64,000 nucleotides of DNA from Lucinisca nassula (Eukaryota > Mollusca > Bivalvia > Lucinida > Lucinidae). The position numbers were made by a program, and so were the translations under genes. A model generated the notes under the pieces. The model was not told the DNA's origin and searched no databases. It was given only the letters and a program-made list of their open reading frames with translations. Shown here piece by piece: positions 1-11,214 of the stretch (position 1 is its first letter; each line of letters starts with the position of its first letter). The stretch spans positions 166,148,652-166,212,651 of the forward strand of contig OY757012.1 in NCBI GenBank assembly GCA_963580285.1. The letters run 5' to 3'.

Positions 1-103
1 TGGGTTTTATGGAGAAATAAGGGGCACTGTCCTTCAATTATCACAACAACGCCACCCTTCCTCTTGCTATGGATCAGTATTGATGAGAAAAGTGTATGAT
101 TAC

Positions 104-263
104 CCTCCATTTTTTCGTACGTAAGTTTGAAACCGGACAGAGAGAAGAATCCATCTGAGAAAAAGTGAACATACAATCCATCTGAAACGGTCTCCCCTCC
201 AATTACGCCCACATGACTTCCGCATATCCATAACTGATCTGCGGTTTTGCTTCTCTCTAAAAC
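104..263 (-). CDS. CUB domain, C-terminal half (host gene exon)
   Basis: This minus-strand exon encodes the second half of a CUB domain, an extracellular beta-sandwich module used in protein-protein or calcium-dependent binding. The reading runs from a phase-0 acceptor (TTTCAG|GTT) at 263 through a WICGSHVGV segment (the last CUB cysteine) to the typical strand motif SDGFFSLSGFKLTYE. The most likely donor is G|GTAATC, giving a phase-1 exit at 104 and the symmetric 1-1 module expected for a CUB domain. The exon joins in frame to the 17714-17913 exon, 17.5 kb away, which ends in phase 0. The donor is the least certain part: the frame stays open further toward position 1, and a GTACG donor a few codons earlier is possible. 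Confidence 0.7.
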
Positions 264-591
264 CTGAAACAATGTTTATTTCAACTTTTCACCCTAGATT
301 TCAGGAGTGGACACGTTCATCTTTGAATCTGGTATGTCCATTCTTGCAAACTATGGGATTTAGTCAAAGCATTAACAATATTACAAACAATGTAGATTCA
401 AATGTGACGCAACGCTCCTCCTCATCTGTAAAAACCTGGGTTGAAATGGTTAATTCTTTTGAAAGAAAATTTCTCAAAACAATTTCTGATATCTTTAAAA
501 AAATATTTCATAAGCAATGGCATCCGAGTAGACAAAGCATGCCTTTGTCATAGGCTATAAGAGATATTCGCTGTGATCACTTTTCGACAGA
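264..591. other. Intron sequence, nothing recognised
   Basis: This is the start of the large intron between the two CUB exons. A 93-codon open frame at 272-553 on the plus strand shows no motif, has a low-complexity Ser/Asn composition and lies opposite the intron. I do not call it a gene. Confidence 0.4.
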
Positions 592-871
592 CATTACGAT
601 AACACACCTATGCGGCATAGTGCATATTTCTCATCTCCAAAATGGCTACTTTTCTGATGAAAATCCGTGATATTTTTCTTATTTATACTGCAAACATAGG
701 TAATAGATGCTCGTTAGAACCCCCTGAATGAGGGGGTTCTAACGAGTACCCACAACCTATGTTCTGGAGCAGAAATAAGCAAAATAACGAATACCTCCGT
801 AAACCCCAGTTTTCTTTCTATATAAAGTGGGGGTTAAGGGGTGTTCATTTCACGGACTTGTTCTCGTGATG
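592..871. mobile_element. Palindromic MITE, subfamily B
   Basis: A ~280-bp element whose left end begins CATTACGATAACACACCTAT and whose right end is CACGGACTTGTTCTCGTGATG-like. At its centre (about 706-768) is a near-perfect palindrome of the CTCGTTAGAACC / GGTTCTAACGAG type flanked by GAGCAGAAATAAG. The same architecture recurs at 46994-47272. No transposase frame is present. Confidence 0.7.
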
Positions 872-893
872 ACAGCATTTAAAGTTATAGAAA

Positions 894-975
894 CATCACG
901 AAAACACGCCTATATAATTTTGCCCCCCTTAAACCCCACTTTGATATGTGAAACTGGGGTTTGCAGGGGTTAACA
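894..975. mobile_element. Truncated MITE, subfamily A (left end only)
   Basis: It begins CATCACGAAAACACGCCTAT and carries the AACCCCAC...GTGGGGTT-like inverted pair seen in full copies, but stops before the central palindrome. It is followed to about 1050 by short direct repeats of GACGTTGCAC/T-ACGT and a consensus CRE octamer TGACGTCA near 1040; I do not claim function for these. Confidence 0.65.
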
Positions 976-1074
976 TGACGTTGCACTGACGTAGATATGA
1001 CGTTGCATAAACGTCACGACGTTGCACCGACGTTGATGTGACGTCATAATTACATCATGTGCCTGCTTGGAAAT

Positions 1075-2722
1075 GTGTTAAGGTCAACGCATACCAAAAA
1101 TTTGAATAAGTTACAATGGGATAAAATCCCAGATGCTGCATTCAAGGTAAGTGGCTCACTGGCTCCAGTGAAACAGCTTTTTGAAGATATTTGACCATAT
1201 ATGGTCATGACGGACATCTTGGTCATGCGACCTGGAAATCTTCATATGAAATTTTAGTCAATTTTCCCAGCAGTTTAAATAAATATCAGGTTTAAATTTA
1301 GATAAATGATTATGTAACCCAGGTCCATGGTTTAGGAGTGACCTTGACCTTTGATACTCATGTAGTTTCATTTACGCATTCAGTGATTGTTTAAATAAAT
1401 TTTAAGTTCGCCAGTAACATTGATTTTAGAACATTGTCCACGTTTCCGCACATATAAGCATATACAACCAAAGCCAAGATAGTGTCCTCATTTGGACAAA
1501 TTGTGATGGCCTCGAGACCCAAGGGCTACATATAAAAAATCAAGACAGTCAGCTCATTGGTCCTAGAGAAGTTTTTGATATGTTTTGCCATATATGGTTG
1601 GTCATGGCGGTCATATGGAAAATGTGACAAAACTCATATTCATTGATTTTCATTTCCCTGTTCCTAAAACTTGGTTACAAATGACCAAGTGATTTCTAAG
1701 GAAATATCTGAATGACCTTGGGCCAAGGTCAAAGAATGACCTTGACCTTGAATGCTCATGGTGTTTCATTTACTCATATGGCTACACTCATCAACAAATT
1801 TTCAGATCACAGACGTCAATAACTTCCGAAAAATACAAGGTTTTGACTTCTTCCTAATATATTTAAAGCCTATGCAACCAAAGTTGACCTTAGCCTAAAT
1901 TTGGTCAAGTTTCATGAACATCAACAGACTTGTTCCAAAGAAAAAGAATTTTCAAGTTTTTTTATATTACCTGATATGAATCTGGCGGCCAATTTGGTAA
2001 TTAGACCAAACGTAAATTGATGAAATTTGGTTACAAATGGCTCAGTGGTTCCTGTGAATTTCATATCTGCATGACCTTAGGCCAAAGCCAACCTTGAATA
2101 CTCATGCCGTTTAATTCGCCCATTTAGCTTACTGCATCTACCAATATTTAGACCAAAGGCTGCAAAGGTTTCTGAAAAATATTGTTTTTTTCCAATACAA
2201 AAGCCTGTATGACCAAATTTGACTTTGGCTTAAAATTGGTTAAGGTCATCCGGGGGTCATCATTCGAACAAACTGGCTTAAGTTCCCAGTGCTATATACC
2301 AAGTTTCATGATAATCGACCAATTGGTTTAGGAGAATATTTCTGAAAGGATTTCACCGTATATGGGCATGGCGGCCAACTTGATCACGCGAAGTGATTGA
2401 TTTTTGTTTTCTTGTTCCTAAAATGTTTCAATACCATTGTACTTTCAACCACCCACTAACTGCATCTTCCAATTTTCAGAAAACAGGCTGCAAAAGTTTC
2501 CGGAAAAAAATACATAGTTTTCACTTTTTCCCACACAAAAGTCTATGAGTACAAATTTGACCTTGGCGTAAAATAGGGCAAGGTCATCCAGAGGCTATCA
2601 TTTGAACACATTATGTTGGACCCGAGTCCCCAATGGTATATACCATGTTTCATGACAATCGGCTTGCTGATTACGGAGAAGAAGATTTTTATGCCCCTGG
2701 TAGTTAAAGCGGGGACGTATTG
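1075..2722. repeat. Degenerate satellite-like repeats, ~380-440 bp period
   Basis: The phrases 'GGTCATGGCGGCCA', 'CAGTGGTTCCTGTGAA', 'TGACCTTGGGCCAAGGTCA' and 'CTGCATCTACCAATTTTCAGA' recur in order about four times. The same phrases reappear at 6690-7150 and 10915-11050, so the family is dispersed. No coding frame is present. Confidence 0.6.
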
Positions 2723-4313
2723 TTAGCTCACCTGTCACGTAGTGACGAGGTGAGCTTTTGGGATCACTTTTTGTCCGTCGTCCGTCGTGCGTTTGTGCGT
2801 GCGTCCGTGCGTCCGTCCGTATTTTTTTTCTTCAAACGACATCTCCTCCTAAACCACTGATCGGATTTTGACCAAACTTCAAAGGAATGTTCCTAAAGTG
2901 GTCACCTTTCAAAGTTGTTCAAATGGTTCCGGTCCATTGCACATCTAGGTCACAGGAGCCAAAAATAGATTTTTTTTCACCGAAAACTTCAATAATCTTC
3001 TCCTCTGAAACCACAATGCCCAGGTCTTTGATATTTGGTATGGAGCTTCATCTAGTGGACCCCTACCAAGAATGTAAAAATTATAGTGCTTGGGCGAAAA
3101 ATGCCCCCGCCCCAGGTTCCTTAGGTTCCATATGAGATTATATAGGAATAAATCTTTAAAAATCTTCTTCTCTGAAACCACAAGGCCTAGGTCTTTCATA
3201 TTTGGTATGGAGCTTCATCTAGTGGACCCCTACCAAGATTGTTAAAATTATAGTGCTGGGGCAAAAGATGCCCCCGTCCCGGGTACCTTAGGTTTTACAT
3301 AGGATTATATAGGGAAAAATCTTTAAAAATCTTCTTCTCTGAAATCGCAAGGTTCAGGCATTTGATATTTGGTATGAAGCTTCATCTAGTGGACCCCTAC
3401 CAAGATTGTTCAAATTATAGTGCTGGGGCAAAAATGCCCCCGCCCCGGGGCCCTTTGGTTTTACATGGGCTTATATAGGGAAAACCTTTAAAAACCTTCT
3501 TCTCTGAAACCGTAAGGCCCTGATCTTTGATATTTGGTATGAAGCTTCATCTAGTGGACCTCTACCAAGATTGTTCAAATTATAGCGCTGGGATGAAAAA
3601 TGTCCCCGCTCCAGGGCCCTTTGTTTTTAGTGGGGCTTATATGGGGAAAGTCTTTAAAAATCTTCTTCTCTGAAACCGCAGTGCCCAGATCTTTGATATT
3701 TGGTATGAAGCATTATCTAGTGGACCCCTACCAAGATTGTTCAAATTAAAGTGCTGGGGCCGAAAATGCCCCCGCCCCGGGGCCCTTTTGTTTTACAGGG
3801 GCTTATATTGGGAAAATCTTTAAAAATTGTCTTCTCTGAAACCGCAAGGCCCAGATCTTTGATATTTGGTATGAAGCTTCATCTAGTGGACCTCTACCAA
3901 CATTGTTCAAATTATAGTGCTGGGTCAAAAAATGAATCGCCCTGGGGCCCTTTGGTTTTACATTGGCTTATATAGGGAAAACTTTAAAAATTTTCTCTGA
4001 AACCGCAAGGCCCAGGTCTTTGCTGTTTGGTATGAAGCTTTATCTAGTGGACCCCTACCAAGCTTTTCAAATTATAGTGCGGGGGTGAAAAATGCCCCCG
4101 CTCAAGGGCCATTTGGTTTCACATGGGCTTAATGGGGAAATTCTTTAAAAATCTTCTTCTCTGAAACCGCATGGCCCAGATCTTTGATATTTGGTATGAC
4201 GCTTGATCTAGTGGACCCCTACCAAGATTGTTCAAAGTATAGTGTTGGGGCCAAGAATGAAATAGAGACACTGATACTCAGGTGAGCGATTCAGGGCCTT
4301 CTGGGCCCTCTTG
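2723..4313 (-). mobile_element. Helitron-like satellite-bearing element E1 (minus orientation)
   Basis: Read on the minus strand it begins CAAGAGGGCCCAGAAGGCCC, then ...CGCTCACCTGAG, and ends GGTGAGCTAA, the same ends as the block at 13588-16132. Between them lie about eight tandem copies of a ~165-170 bp unit (phrases CTTCTTCTCTGAAACCGCA, TTTGATATTTGGTATGAAGC, CTAGTGGACCCCTACCAAG). Inside the 3' end is a stretch of GTCCGTCGTCCGTCGTGCGT type repeats. A terminal hairpin followed by CTAA fits a Helitron-like 3' end; no Rep/helicase gene is present, so this is non-autonomous. Confidence 0.6.
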
Positions 4314-6690
4314 TTTTTGCTCTGTCTGTTTGTTGTTTTTGTTGGTTTGTACGTGGACAACTTTAACGTCGGTCATAACTTTTGAACCGTTGGAGATAGA
4401 GAATTCATATTTGGATAGAAGGTTCCTTGTGACAAGAGCTTTACATTCATGCAAAAAAAAACAAAAAAAAAAAACATTTGACCTGTGAACTTGACTTTTG
4501 GCCTACTTAAAAGCAAAAAATTAACATTGGTTATAACTTTTGGACCGCTTGAGAAACAGACTTCATCAGAAATAGTTTATTGGTTTAGACTCATATTCTA
4601 GACAGGTTTTTAATTATTTGGACCCCATTTTGATTTATATCAGTCTTTGAATCGACTGCCTATTCGAAATTCGCAAAATTGCAGTATGTTTCCTCTGGCT
4701 GTCTTTGCCGGATCATTACATGGTCACTGATGAGGCTTTATTAGCCGAAACTACGTAGTATGACCCATCTTCTTTCTTATGAGTGTTTTCATTGCTCTTA
4801 AAGGAACTCATGTTTGATTTTTATTTGCCTTCACTGCAGCTGGTGTTGTGCCGTGTGGCGGCCGTAAAACGTCTCCCCGTACATCAACCATAGTGCAGGT
4901 TATATTTTACTTTTGGTCCATTGAGATCAGCGCGAATATTCTGAGAAATCAGAAATAATTTATTTGTTTAGACTCATATTCTAGACAGGTTTTTAATTAT
5001 TTGGACCCCATTTTGATTTATATCAGTCTTTGAATCGACTGCCTATTCGAAATCCGCAAAATTGCAGTATGTTTCCTCTGGCTTTCTTTGCCGGATCATT
5101 ACATGGTCACTGATGAAGCTTTATTAGCCGAAACTACGTAGTATGACCCATCTTCTTTCTTATGAATGTTTTCATTGCTCTTAAAGGAACTCATATTTGA
5201 TTTTTTTTTGCCTTCACTGCAGCTGGTGTTGTGCCGTGTGGCGGCCGTAAAACGTCTCCCCGTACATCAACCATAGTGCAGTTTATATTTTACTTTTGGT
5301 CCTTTGAGATCAGCGCGAATATTCTGAGAAATCAGAAATAATTTATTGGTTTAGACTCATATTCTAGACAGGTTTTTAATTATTTGGACCCCATTTTGAT
5401 TTATATCAGTCTTTGAATCGACTGCCTATTCGAAATTCGCAAAATTGCAGTATGTTTCCTCTGGCTTTCTTTGCCGGATCATTACATGGTCACTGGTGAG
5501 GCTTTATTAGCAGAAACTACGTAGTATGACCCATCTTCTTTCTTATGAATGTTTTCATTGTTCTTAAAGGAACTCATGTTTGATTTTTATTCATATTTGG
5601 TATGTATGTTCCTTGTGACAAAAGCTTTACATTCTTGTAAACAATTTGACCTGTGACCTTGACTTTTACCTTTGACCTACTAAAAATAAAAAAATAACAT
5701 TTTGGTCATAATTTTTGAACAATTTGAGATACAGCTTTCATATTTTGCATGTAGGTTCCTTGTGACAAGAGCCTTACATTCACACAAAAATTTGATAAGT
5801 GACCTTGACCTTTGACTTACTTAAAATAGTCAAAACCTTTGAACCGCTTGAGATACAGCCTTCATATTTGGCATGTATGTTCCTTGTGACAAAAGCTTTA
5901 CATTCATGCAAAAAATTTTGACCTGTGACCTTGACCTTCGACTACTTAAAATTAAAAATAACATTTTGGTCATAACTTTTGAATCATTTGAGATATAGCC
6001 TTAATATTTTGCATGTAGGTTCCTTGTTACAAGAACTTTACATTCACACAAAAAAAAATTGACATGTGACCTTGACCTTTGACCTACATAAAAGAAACAG
6101 TTAAAATTGGTCATGAATTTTGAACCGTTTCAGATACAGCCTTCATATTTGGTATGTAGGTTCCTTGTAACAAGAACTTTACATTCATGCAAAACATTTT
6201 GACCTGTGACCTTGGCCTTTGACCAATGTAAAAGAAAAAATAACACTTGCGTCATAACTTTCAAACAGTTTAGGATAGGGCCTTCATATTTGACATGTAG
6301 TTTCCTTATGATAAGAGCTTTACATTCATGCATTTTTTACCATGACCTTGACCTTTGACCTACCTAAAAGAACAAATAAAATTGTTCATAACTTTTGAAT
6401 CGTTTAAGATAGAGCCTTCATATCTGGCATGTAGGTTCTTTGTGACAAGAGCTGCAAAAGTTTTTGACCTGTGACCTTGACCTATGACCTACTTTAAAGA
6501 AAAAAATATTATTGTTCATAACTTTCAGACCGTTTAAGATAGAGCCTTTATATTAGGCATGCAAGTTCCTTGTGCCAAGGGCCTCTCACTCAAACCAAAC
6601 ATCTTGACCTGTGACCTTGACTTTGAACTGTGGCCAACTTTAAAAAAATGATCATGCCCGGGGACATATTCGTGTTTCACAAACACATCT
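4314..6690. repeat. Tandem ~130-165 bp repeat rich in TGACCTTGACC
   Basis: About ten degenerate units share the phrases 'GTCATAACTTTTGAACCG', 'AGATACAGCCTTCATATTTG', 'GGTTCCTTGTGACAAGAGC', 'TTTACATTCATGCAAAA' and 'TGACCTGTGACCTTGACC'. The array is interrupted by a LINE insertion (4570-5592), with TTCAT at both junctions as the apparent target duplication. Nearly every unit has one or more TGACCTTGACCTTTGACC runs, i.e. nuclear-receptor-type half-sites. Confidence 0.65.
4570..5592 (+). mobile_element. LINE 3'-end, tandem multimer (L1)
   Basis: Three head-to-tail copies of the 3' end of the LINE whose ORF fragment lies at 55772-56443. The anchor ATCAGAAATA occurs at 4565, 4948 and 5331, exactly 383 bp apart. 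Each unit contains the end of the ORF (CTGCAGCTGGTGTTGTGCCG), a 3' UTR with ACTACGTAGTATGACCCATC, and a TTTGATTTTTAT tail. The first unit lacks the ORF part. The copies are nearly identical, so the multimer is recent. Confidence 0.75.
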
Positions 6691-7190
6691 TGTTGAAGTT
6701 CTTTTCACCTTATATCGGCATGGCGGCCATCTTGGTCATGTGACCAAGTTGAACTAAACCAGTTTTCATTTACGTGTTCCTAAAAGCTTTCATATGAAAT
6801 TTGGTGACATATGGCCCAGTGGTTTCTGTGAAAAACAAGTTTCAGTCTAAATGACCTTGGGTCAAGGTCAAGGAACAGTCCTGTAGTTTCATTCACTCAT
6901 TTAGCTTACTGCATCTACATATTTTCAGACCACAGACTGCAACAGTTTCCAAATAATACTCAGTTTTGACATTTCCCCATACAAAAGTCTATATGACCAA
7001 ATCTGACCTTGGCGTAAAATAGATCAAGGTCATCCGAGGGTCATTGTTTTAACAACTATGGTGGGCCCGAGTCCCCAATGCTACATACCAAGTTTCGTGG
7101 CAATCGGCTCACTGGTTTCGGAGAAAATGTTTGAAGGGTTTTTGAAAGGTTTTGAAAGGATTACCCTTTAAAAGAACATTTTAGGGGCCC
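6691..7190. repeat. Dispersed satellite-like repeat, further copy
   Basis: Same phrase order as 1075-2722 (GGCATGGCGGCCATCTTGGT, CAGTGGTTTCTGTGAA, TGACCTTGGGTCAAGGTCA). No coding signal. Confidence 0.5.
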
Positions 7191-7196
7191 GCAAAT

Positions 7197-7740
7197 TTTT
7201 GCGGGTGCCCTAAAGTAATCACCCTGTCTGTCCATCTGTCCGTCTTCATATTTCATATTTTTTCTTAATAGCTTAAAAACCGTCAAACGCATCATTTTTA
7301 AACTTTAAATATAAGGTCTCAATAACATTACATAATTTCCTGGTAAGCTATGTAACTCTAGCTACAATAATCTCAGAGTTATGACCCTTTGAAAAACTAA
7401 AAAATTAAGCTTTTTCGTCTTTTTTCATCCTTATTTTAGAAAGCCGCTGTAGATATTCAGATGAAACATCCTATAGTTATTGACAGTTGCCCTTTAGTAA
7501 TACCCTGTCTGTCCGTCCGTCTCTCAGTTCGTCTGTCTGCCCGTCTGTCAATCAACATTTTCCAGTTTTTCTTAATCACTTACAAACTTCCAAGCGCATT
7601 AAATTCAATTTTAAATGTAGGATCACTAAAACATTACACAATTTTTATTACAAGTTACGTAACTCTAATTACAATACTCTGATAGTTATGGCCCTTTGAA
7701 AAACTAAAAAAAAAGCTTTTTTCGTCTTTTGTTTTCATCA
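7197..7740. repeat. Tandem duplication, ~285 bp unit
   Basis: Two diverged copies (about 7200-7435 and 7488-7735) share 'CCCTGTCTGTCC', 'TTTTTCTTAAT', 'ACATTACA(T/C)AATTT', 'GTAACTCTA' and 'TTATG(A/G)CCCTTTGAAAAACT'. Two overlapping short open frames here are by-products of the T/C-rich sequence. Confidence 0.6.
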
Positions 7741-8333
7741 AAATTTCAACTCTTCTGATAGGTAACAGGACACTTCGGCCCCAAAACCACCTCGGCCCCT
7801 AGACACTTCGGCCCCTAGACACATCGGCCCCCAAACCACCTCGGCCCCACATATAATTGAAACCCTAGACGGGTCGGCCCCTGGACACCTCGGCCCCTAG
7901 ACACGTCGTCCCCATATACCTAGACACTTCGGCCCCACTTTGCTTTTCACGGGGCTTCCACTTTAATAAGAGATCGGGTTGGATGCCCGATGTTTTTTTT
8001 TATTATTATTATTATTAGTAGTAGTATTTGCTGATTGGATTATTTTGATAGGGAACCTCGAATATTTGAACCTATAATATATATATTTATTATATATTAT
8101 AACGTAACTAAATAGAAAATCTATATGTTAATTTTAGAAGAACGGAAGATACATTTGAAAATTCTCCTCTTTTATTTCAATGTATAATTCTAATTGCATT
8201 GCGGCATGCTTAAGAGCAGGCTGTTTTTTGTTTTTTTTTCTACTTTCTGCTCTTTTGATCATCTATAGGCTTTTTTATTATCCGAATAATTCCACACCGC
8301 TAAAATACTTTTTAATTTCAAAAAGTTATCCTT

Positions 8334-8457
8334 ACTAATTGGATGGAAATCTGGAAGGATCGGTGGATGGGGCCGTAACCCCCCCCCCCCCTCCTTACTA
8401 ATTGGATGGAAATCTGGAAGGATCGGTGTATGGGACCGTAACCCCCCCCCCCCCTCG
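8334..8457. repeat. Direct duplication, ~63 bp unit with poly-C
   Basis: Two adjacent copies of TTACTAATTGGATGGAAATC...GGATCGGTG followed by GTAAC and a run of 11-13 C. Confidence 0.8.
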
Positions 8458-8543
8458 GTTTCGTCAACAATGGTGATGATGGGGGATAATCTTATATTTG
8501 TTAACATATTTATATATTTACTTATTTGTTAATTTATTTATCC

Positions 8544-8865
8544 GGCCTCGGTAGCTAAGTCGGATGCGCGTATGACTGGTCATCAGGAGGACGCGGGTTC
8601 GATAGTTCGATACCTACCGGGGTCGGCAACTTTCTTTCGTCCTGGAGACTGACTGATTATGAAATCTTTTCTTCGGTCATTCTCTCCCTTCTGCTGATTC
8701 AATAAGGGCAATTGTCGCTTTCTAGCGAAAAAAAAATGTGCACTGTAATGGTTAACCGCGTACGTATAAGCCTGCCCAGGTTAAGTGTGGATAGGTAAAC
8801 TGACCGGCTCGAAAATGAACTAAAATAGTGTTGACTGGGCCGTTAAACTCCAATACCAACAAACA
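8544..8865 (+). mobile_element. tRNA-derived SINE (copy S1a)
   Basis: The head GGCCTCGGTAGCTAAGTCGG resembles a tRNA 5' half with an A box, and GGGTTCGAT...ACC is a B box. A ~230 bp body follows, ending in GTTGACTGGGCCGTTAAACTC and CAAACAA. Homologous copies lie at 18632-18855 and 61169-61470. The head has an insertion duplicating GTTCGATA, so it is not a functional tRNA. Confidence 0.75.
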
Positions 8866-8867
8866 AT

Positions 8868-8898
<31 letters not shown>

Positions 8899-8900
8899 TT
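8866..8900. repeat. (TTTA)n microsatellite
   Basis: Pure TTTA repeats directly after the SINE tail. Confidence 0.9.
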
Positions 8901-9319
8901 AGGTAATCATCAGTGTTCAGGTTCGCTGAACTAGAATTATCCTCGTAAGTAAACTAAATTAATATAATGTATGCATGCAATTACAAAAACTCGTGAAAAA
9001 CGGTGCAGATCCGGTTCAGAGGACAGAAGCATTCTGATCAGGGTCTACACTGTTTGCAAAGATAAGGATTATCGTGTTCAGCGGGGTAAGGATTAATGAA
9101 TTTCAGGTTAGTACACTTTTAAGCAAAAAGTTTTACAAGAACAATTAATTATTGACTTAAATTAGTAAAGTGTGAAGCTCAATAAACAACCAGGCGTTAC
9201 TAATCCCTTTACCCCAAATAAAGAGATCCTTGATGATAAACATATCATTGTTATCAATTTTCACACATTTGATTGTCATTCTAGCTCTTATTAAAGACAG
9301 TAACGAGTATATTGTATAC

Positions 9320-9320
9320 T

Positions 9321-9375
<55 letters not shown>

Positions 9376-9378
9376 TTA
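9320..9378. repeat. (TTTA)n microsatellite
   Basis: About 15 uninterrupted TTTA units. The predicted YLFIYLFI peptide across it is an artefact. Confidence 0.9.
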
Positions 9379-10134
9379 ATCACATTTCTGACTATCAGCT
9401 ACTCAAATTACTTGATGCACGTGTACTTTATGTATATATTAGTGGCAAACAGTGTAGAGCTGGATGTGCACTGTGTGCAAAGTCTTCACTGCTCGTATTT
9501 TTGTAGGAATTCCTCAGTATGTTTCCATTTTTATCAATTTTTACACATTTAGAAATTCCAATTTGATTGTCATTTCAGCTCATATTCAAAGACGGACAGT
9601 AACAAGTATAGTGTCTAATTTATTTATTTATCTATTTAATTAATTTATTTATTAGTAACATTTCTGACTATCGGACCCTCAAATTACTTGATACATGTAT
9701 ATTGTATTCATTTAAAATTCGCAAACTGAATGACAGTGTAGATCCAGATCAGATGTATCTGGATGTGCACTGAGTGCAAAGTCTTCAAGGCACTATATAT
9801 TCATGTAGAAAAGGCTCCTTGACTATCAGTATCAAATATTCACAATTCGAACAACCCGCTAAACCCCATTTTTCGTGATGCTGACTCAAGACCAACGTTA
9901 CGGCTGAAGGCGGCGGGGATTAGCTGTCCTTAAGAGTGTAGTCCAAGTTAACCTGACAATGTCGTGTATGCGTTGTTATATTTATTATAAACGTCTCATT
10001 GGTTATTTGTTATTTTAATATGAAATAAAAATAGCAATTGATTAATTTGACCTTGTTTCCTAACAACTTAATTGAAAATCCCGTAAAACCGAAATTATAT
10101 AACACACAACCTGTATCTTGGAGCAGAAATAAGA

Positions 10135-10395
10135 ATTACGAAAACATGCCTATACAAATACATTGTAAACTTTACTGCCGAAAAAACGAACATCATAAAC
10201 GGAAGAATTGTGGTATCTTTATTATTTCTGCTCAAATAAGATAAATAAGGTTTATCCCTGTAAACCCCAATTTTACTGTATAAAAGTGGGGTTCAGGGGA
10301 GTCAAAATTATAATGTATGCCCCTATGAGCCCCTGTTTTCCCATATAAACTGGGGTTAAGCGGGGTCTTCATTACACGGGCTTGTTAGCATGATG
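10135..10395. mobile_element. Composite of palindromic MITE ends (A and B types)
   Basis: The left end ATTACGAAAACATGCCTATA is of subfamily A; the right end CACGGGCTTGTTAGCATGATG-like is of subfamily B. Two AACCCC...GGGGTT inverted pairs lie between them, and the central CTCGTTAGAACC palindrome is missing. This looks like recombination or nested insertion of the two subfamilies. Confidence 0.5.
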
Positions 10396-10404
10396 TTTTG
10401 TTTG

Positions 10405-10620
10405 TTAGATTTGACGTTTAACGCTCCAATCAACACTGAATCGGTCATTTGGAGACGTTGCCTCCAATTTTGTGGGAATTTTACCCGGCATTGAGATGAA
10501 ATGACATCTCAAGCCCTGCAGCCCAATGAAACCAATAGGGTTTATAAGTATGAACGGTCCGACTTTTCCTGGCCAGGCTTAGAACCTCTAAGCGGTTCAC
10601 CAGTACTCATGCCACGAGCT
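10405..10620. mobile_element. SINE-like repeat, second family (copy S2a)
   Basis: It shares a ~210 bp sequence with 47755-47965 and, inverted, with 60815-61065. Diagnostic phrases are TTTGGAGACGTTGC, CAATGAAACCAATAGGGTTT and CTCTAAGCGGTT. The edge TTTGACGTTTAACG is the reverse of the GTTAAAC(C)TCAAATCAAAC tail. Confidence 0.6.
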
Positions 10621-10858
10621 GTCGGTTTCTTGAAGTCCCGGTGGGCGGGGCCGATTTTAACACAATATAATTGCTCATACCCTAACAGATATCAAAAGTG
10701 GGGCCGAGATGTCTTTGGGGCCGAGATATCTAGGGGCCGAGGTGACAGTGGGGCCGAGGTGTCTAGGGCCGAGGGGACTAGGGCCGAGGTGTCTAGGGCC
10801 GACTTGGTTTTGGGCCGACCTGTCTAGGCGCCGAGGTGGTAGTGGGGCCGAAGTGTCT

Positions 10859-11214
10859 GGAAATCCTTCTGATAGCGCTGCGGGGCCCTAGTCAGTTTCA
10901 CGGACAGCTATAGTATCTTATATGGACATGGCAGCCATCTTGGTCATGTGACCTGGACCCCTCGAACAAACTTTCGTTCCGCCATCCCATGAGTGCTTCA
11001 CATGAAATTTGACGTCAATCGGCCCAGAGGATGTTTTAAAGTGTTGACACACAGACAGACGACAAACAGACAACGGACCCTTTCCATACTGGAAGCCCAC
11101 CTACATGTATAACCCTTCTGCTCGGGGGAGCTTAAAACTCTAATCCCCCACCCCCTACACACAGACACCATATTTCTCAGATTCTCGGAAAGTGGATGTG
11201 AGGGAATGTTTTTG
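10859..11214. repeat. Short remnants of satellite-like repeats
   Basis: 10915-11090 is a further copy of the GGACATGGCAGCCATCTTGG family with an ACAGACAGACGACAAACAGA stretch, as found at the 3' ends of the E elements. No gene seen. Confidence 0.4.

Larger units (their letters stand above)
7768..10858. mobile_element. Foldback-like element with minisatellite terminal inverted repeats
   Basis: Left end (7768-~7950) is an array of GACACTTCGGCCCCTA-type units; right end (~10695-10858) is the same array on the other strand (TAGGGGCCGAGGTGTC-type units). Both outermost units read GACACTTCGGCCCC outward-in, and both innermost boundaries read GGCCCCACTTT, so the arms are true inverted repeats of about 165-180 bp. 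The ~2.7 kb interior has SINEs, simple repeats and a MITE but no transposase frame. CTTCTGATAG occurs just outside both ends (7752 and 10866), though not immediately abutting. Confidence 0.55.

Noticed and set aside
272..553. 93-codon plus-strand open frame near the window start
   Set aside because: No motif, Ser/Asn-rich, opposite a host intron and without splice or promoter context.
9312..9506. Open frame with repeated YLFIYLFI
   Set aside because: Direct translation of a TTTA microsatellite.
10501..10891. Two overlapping Gly/Arg/Ser-rich frames
   Set aside because: They arise from the GGGGCCGAGGTGTCTA minisatellite at the right arm of the foldback-like element.
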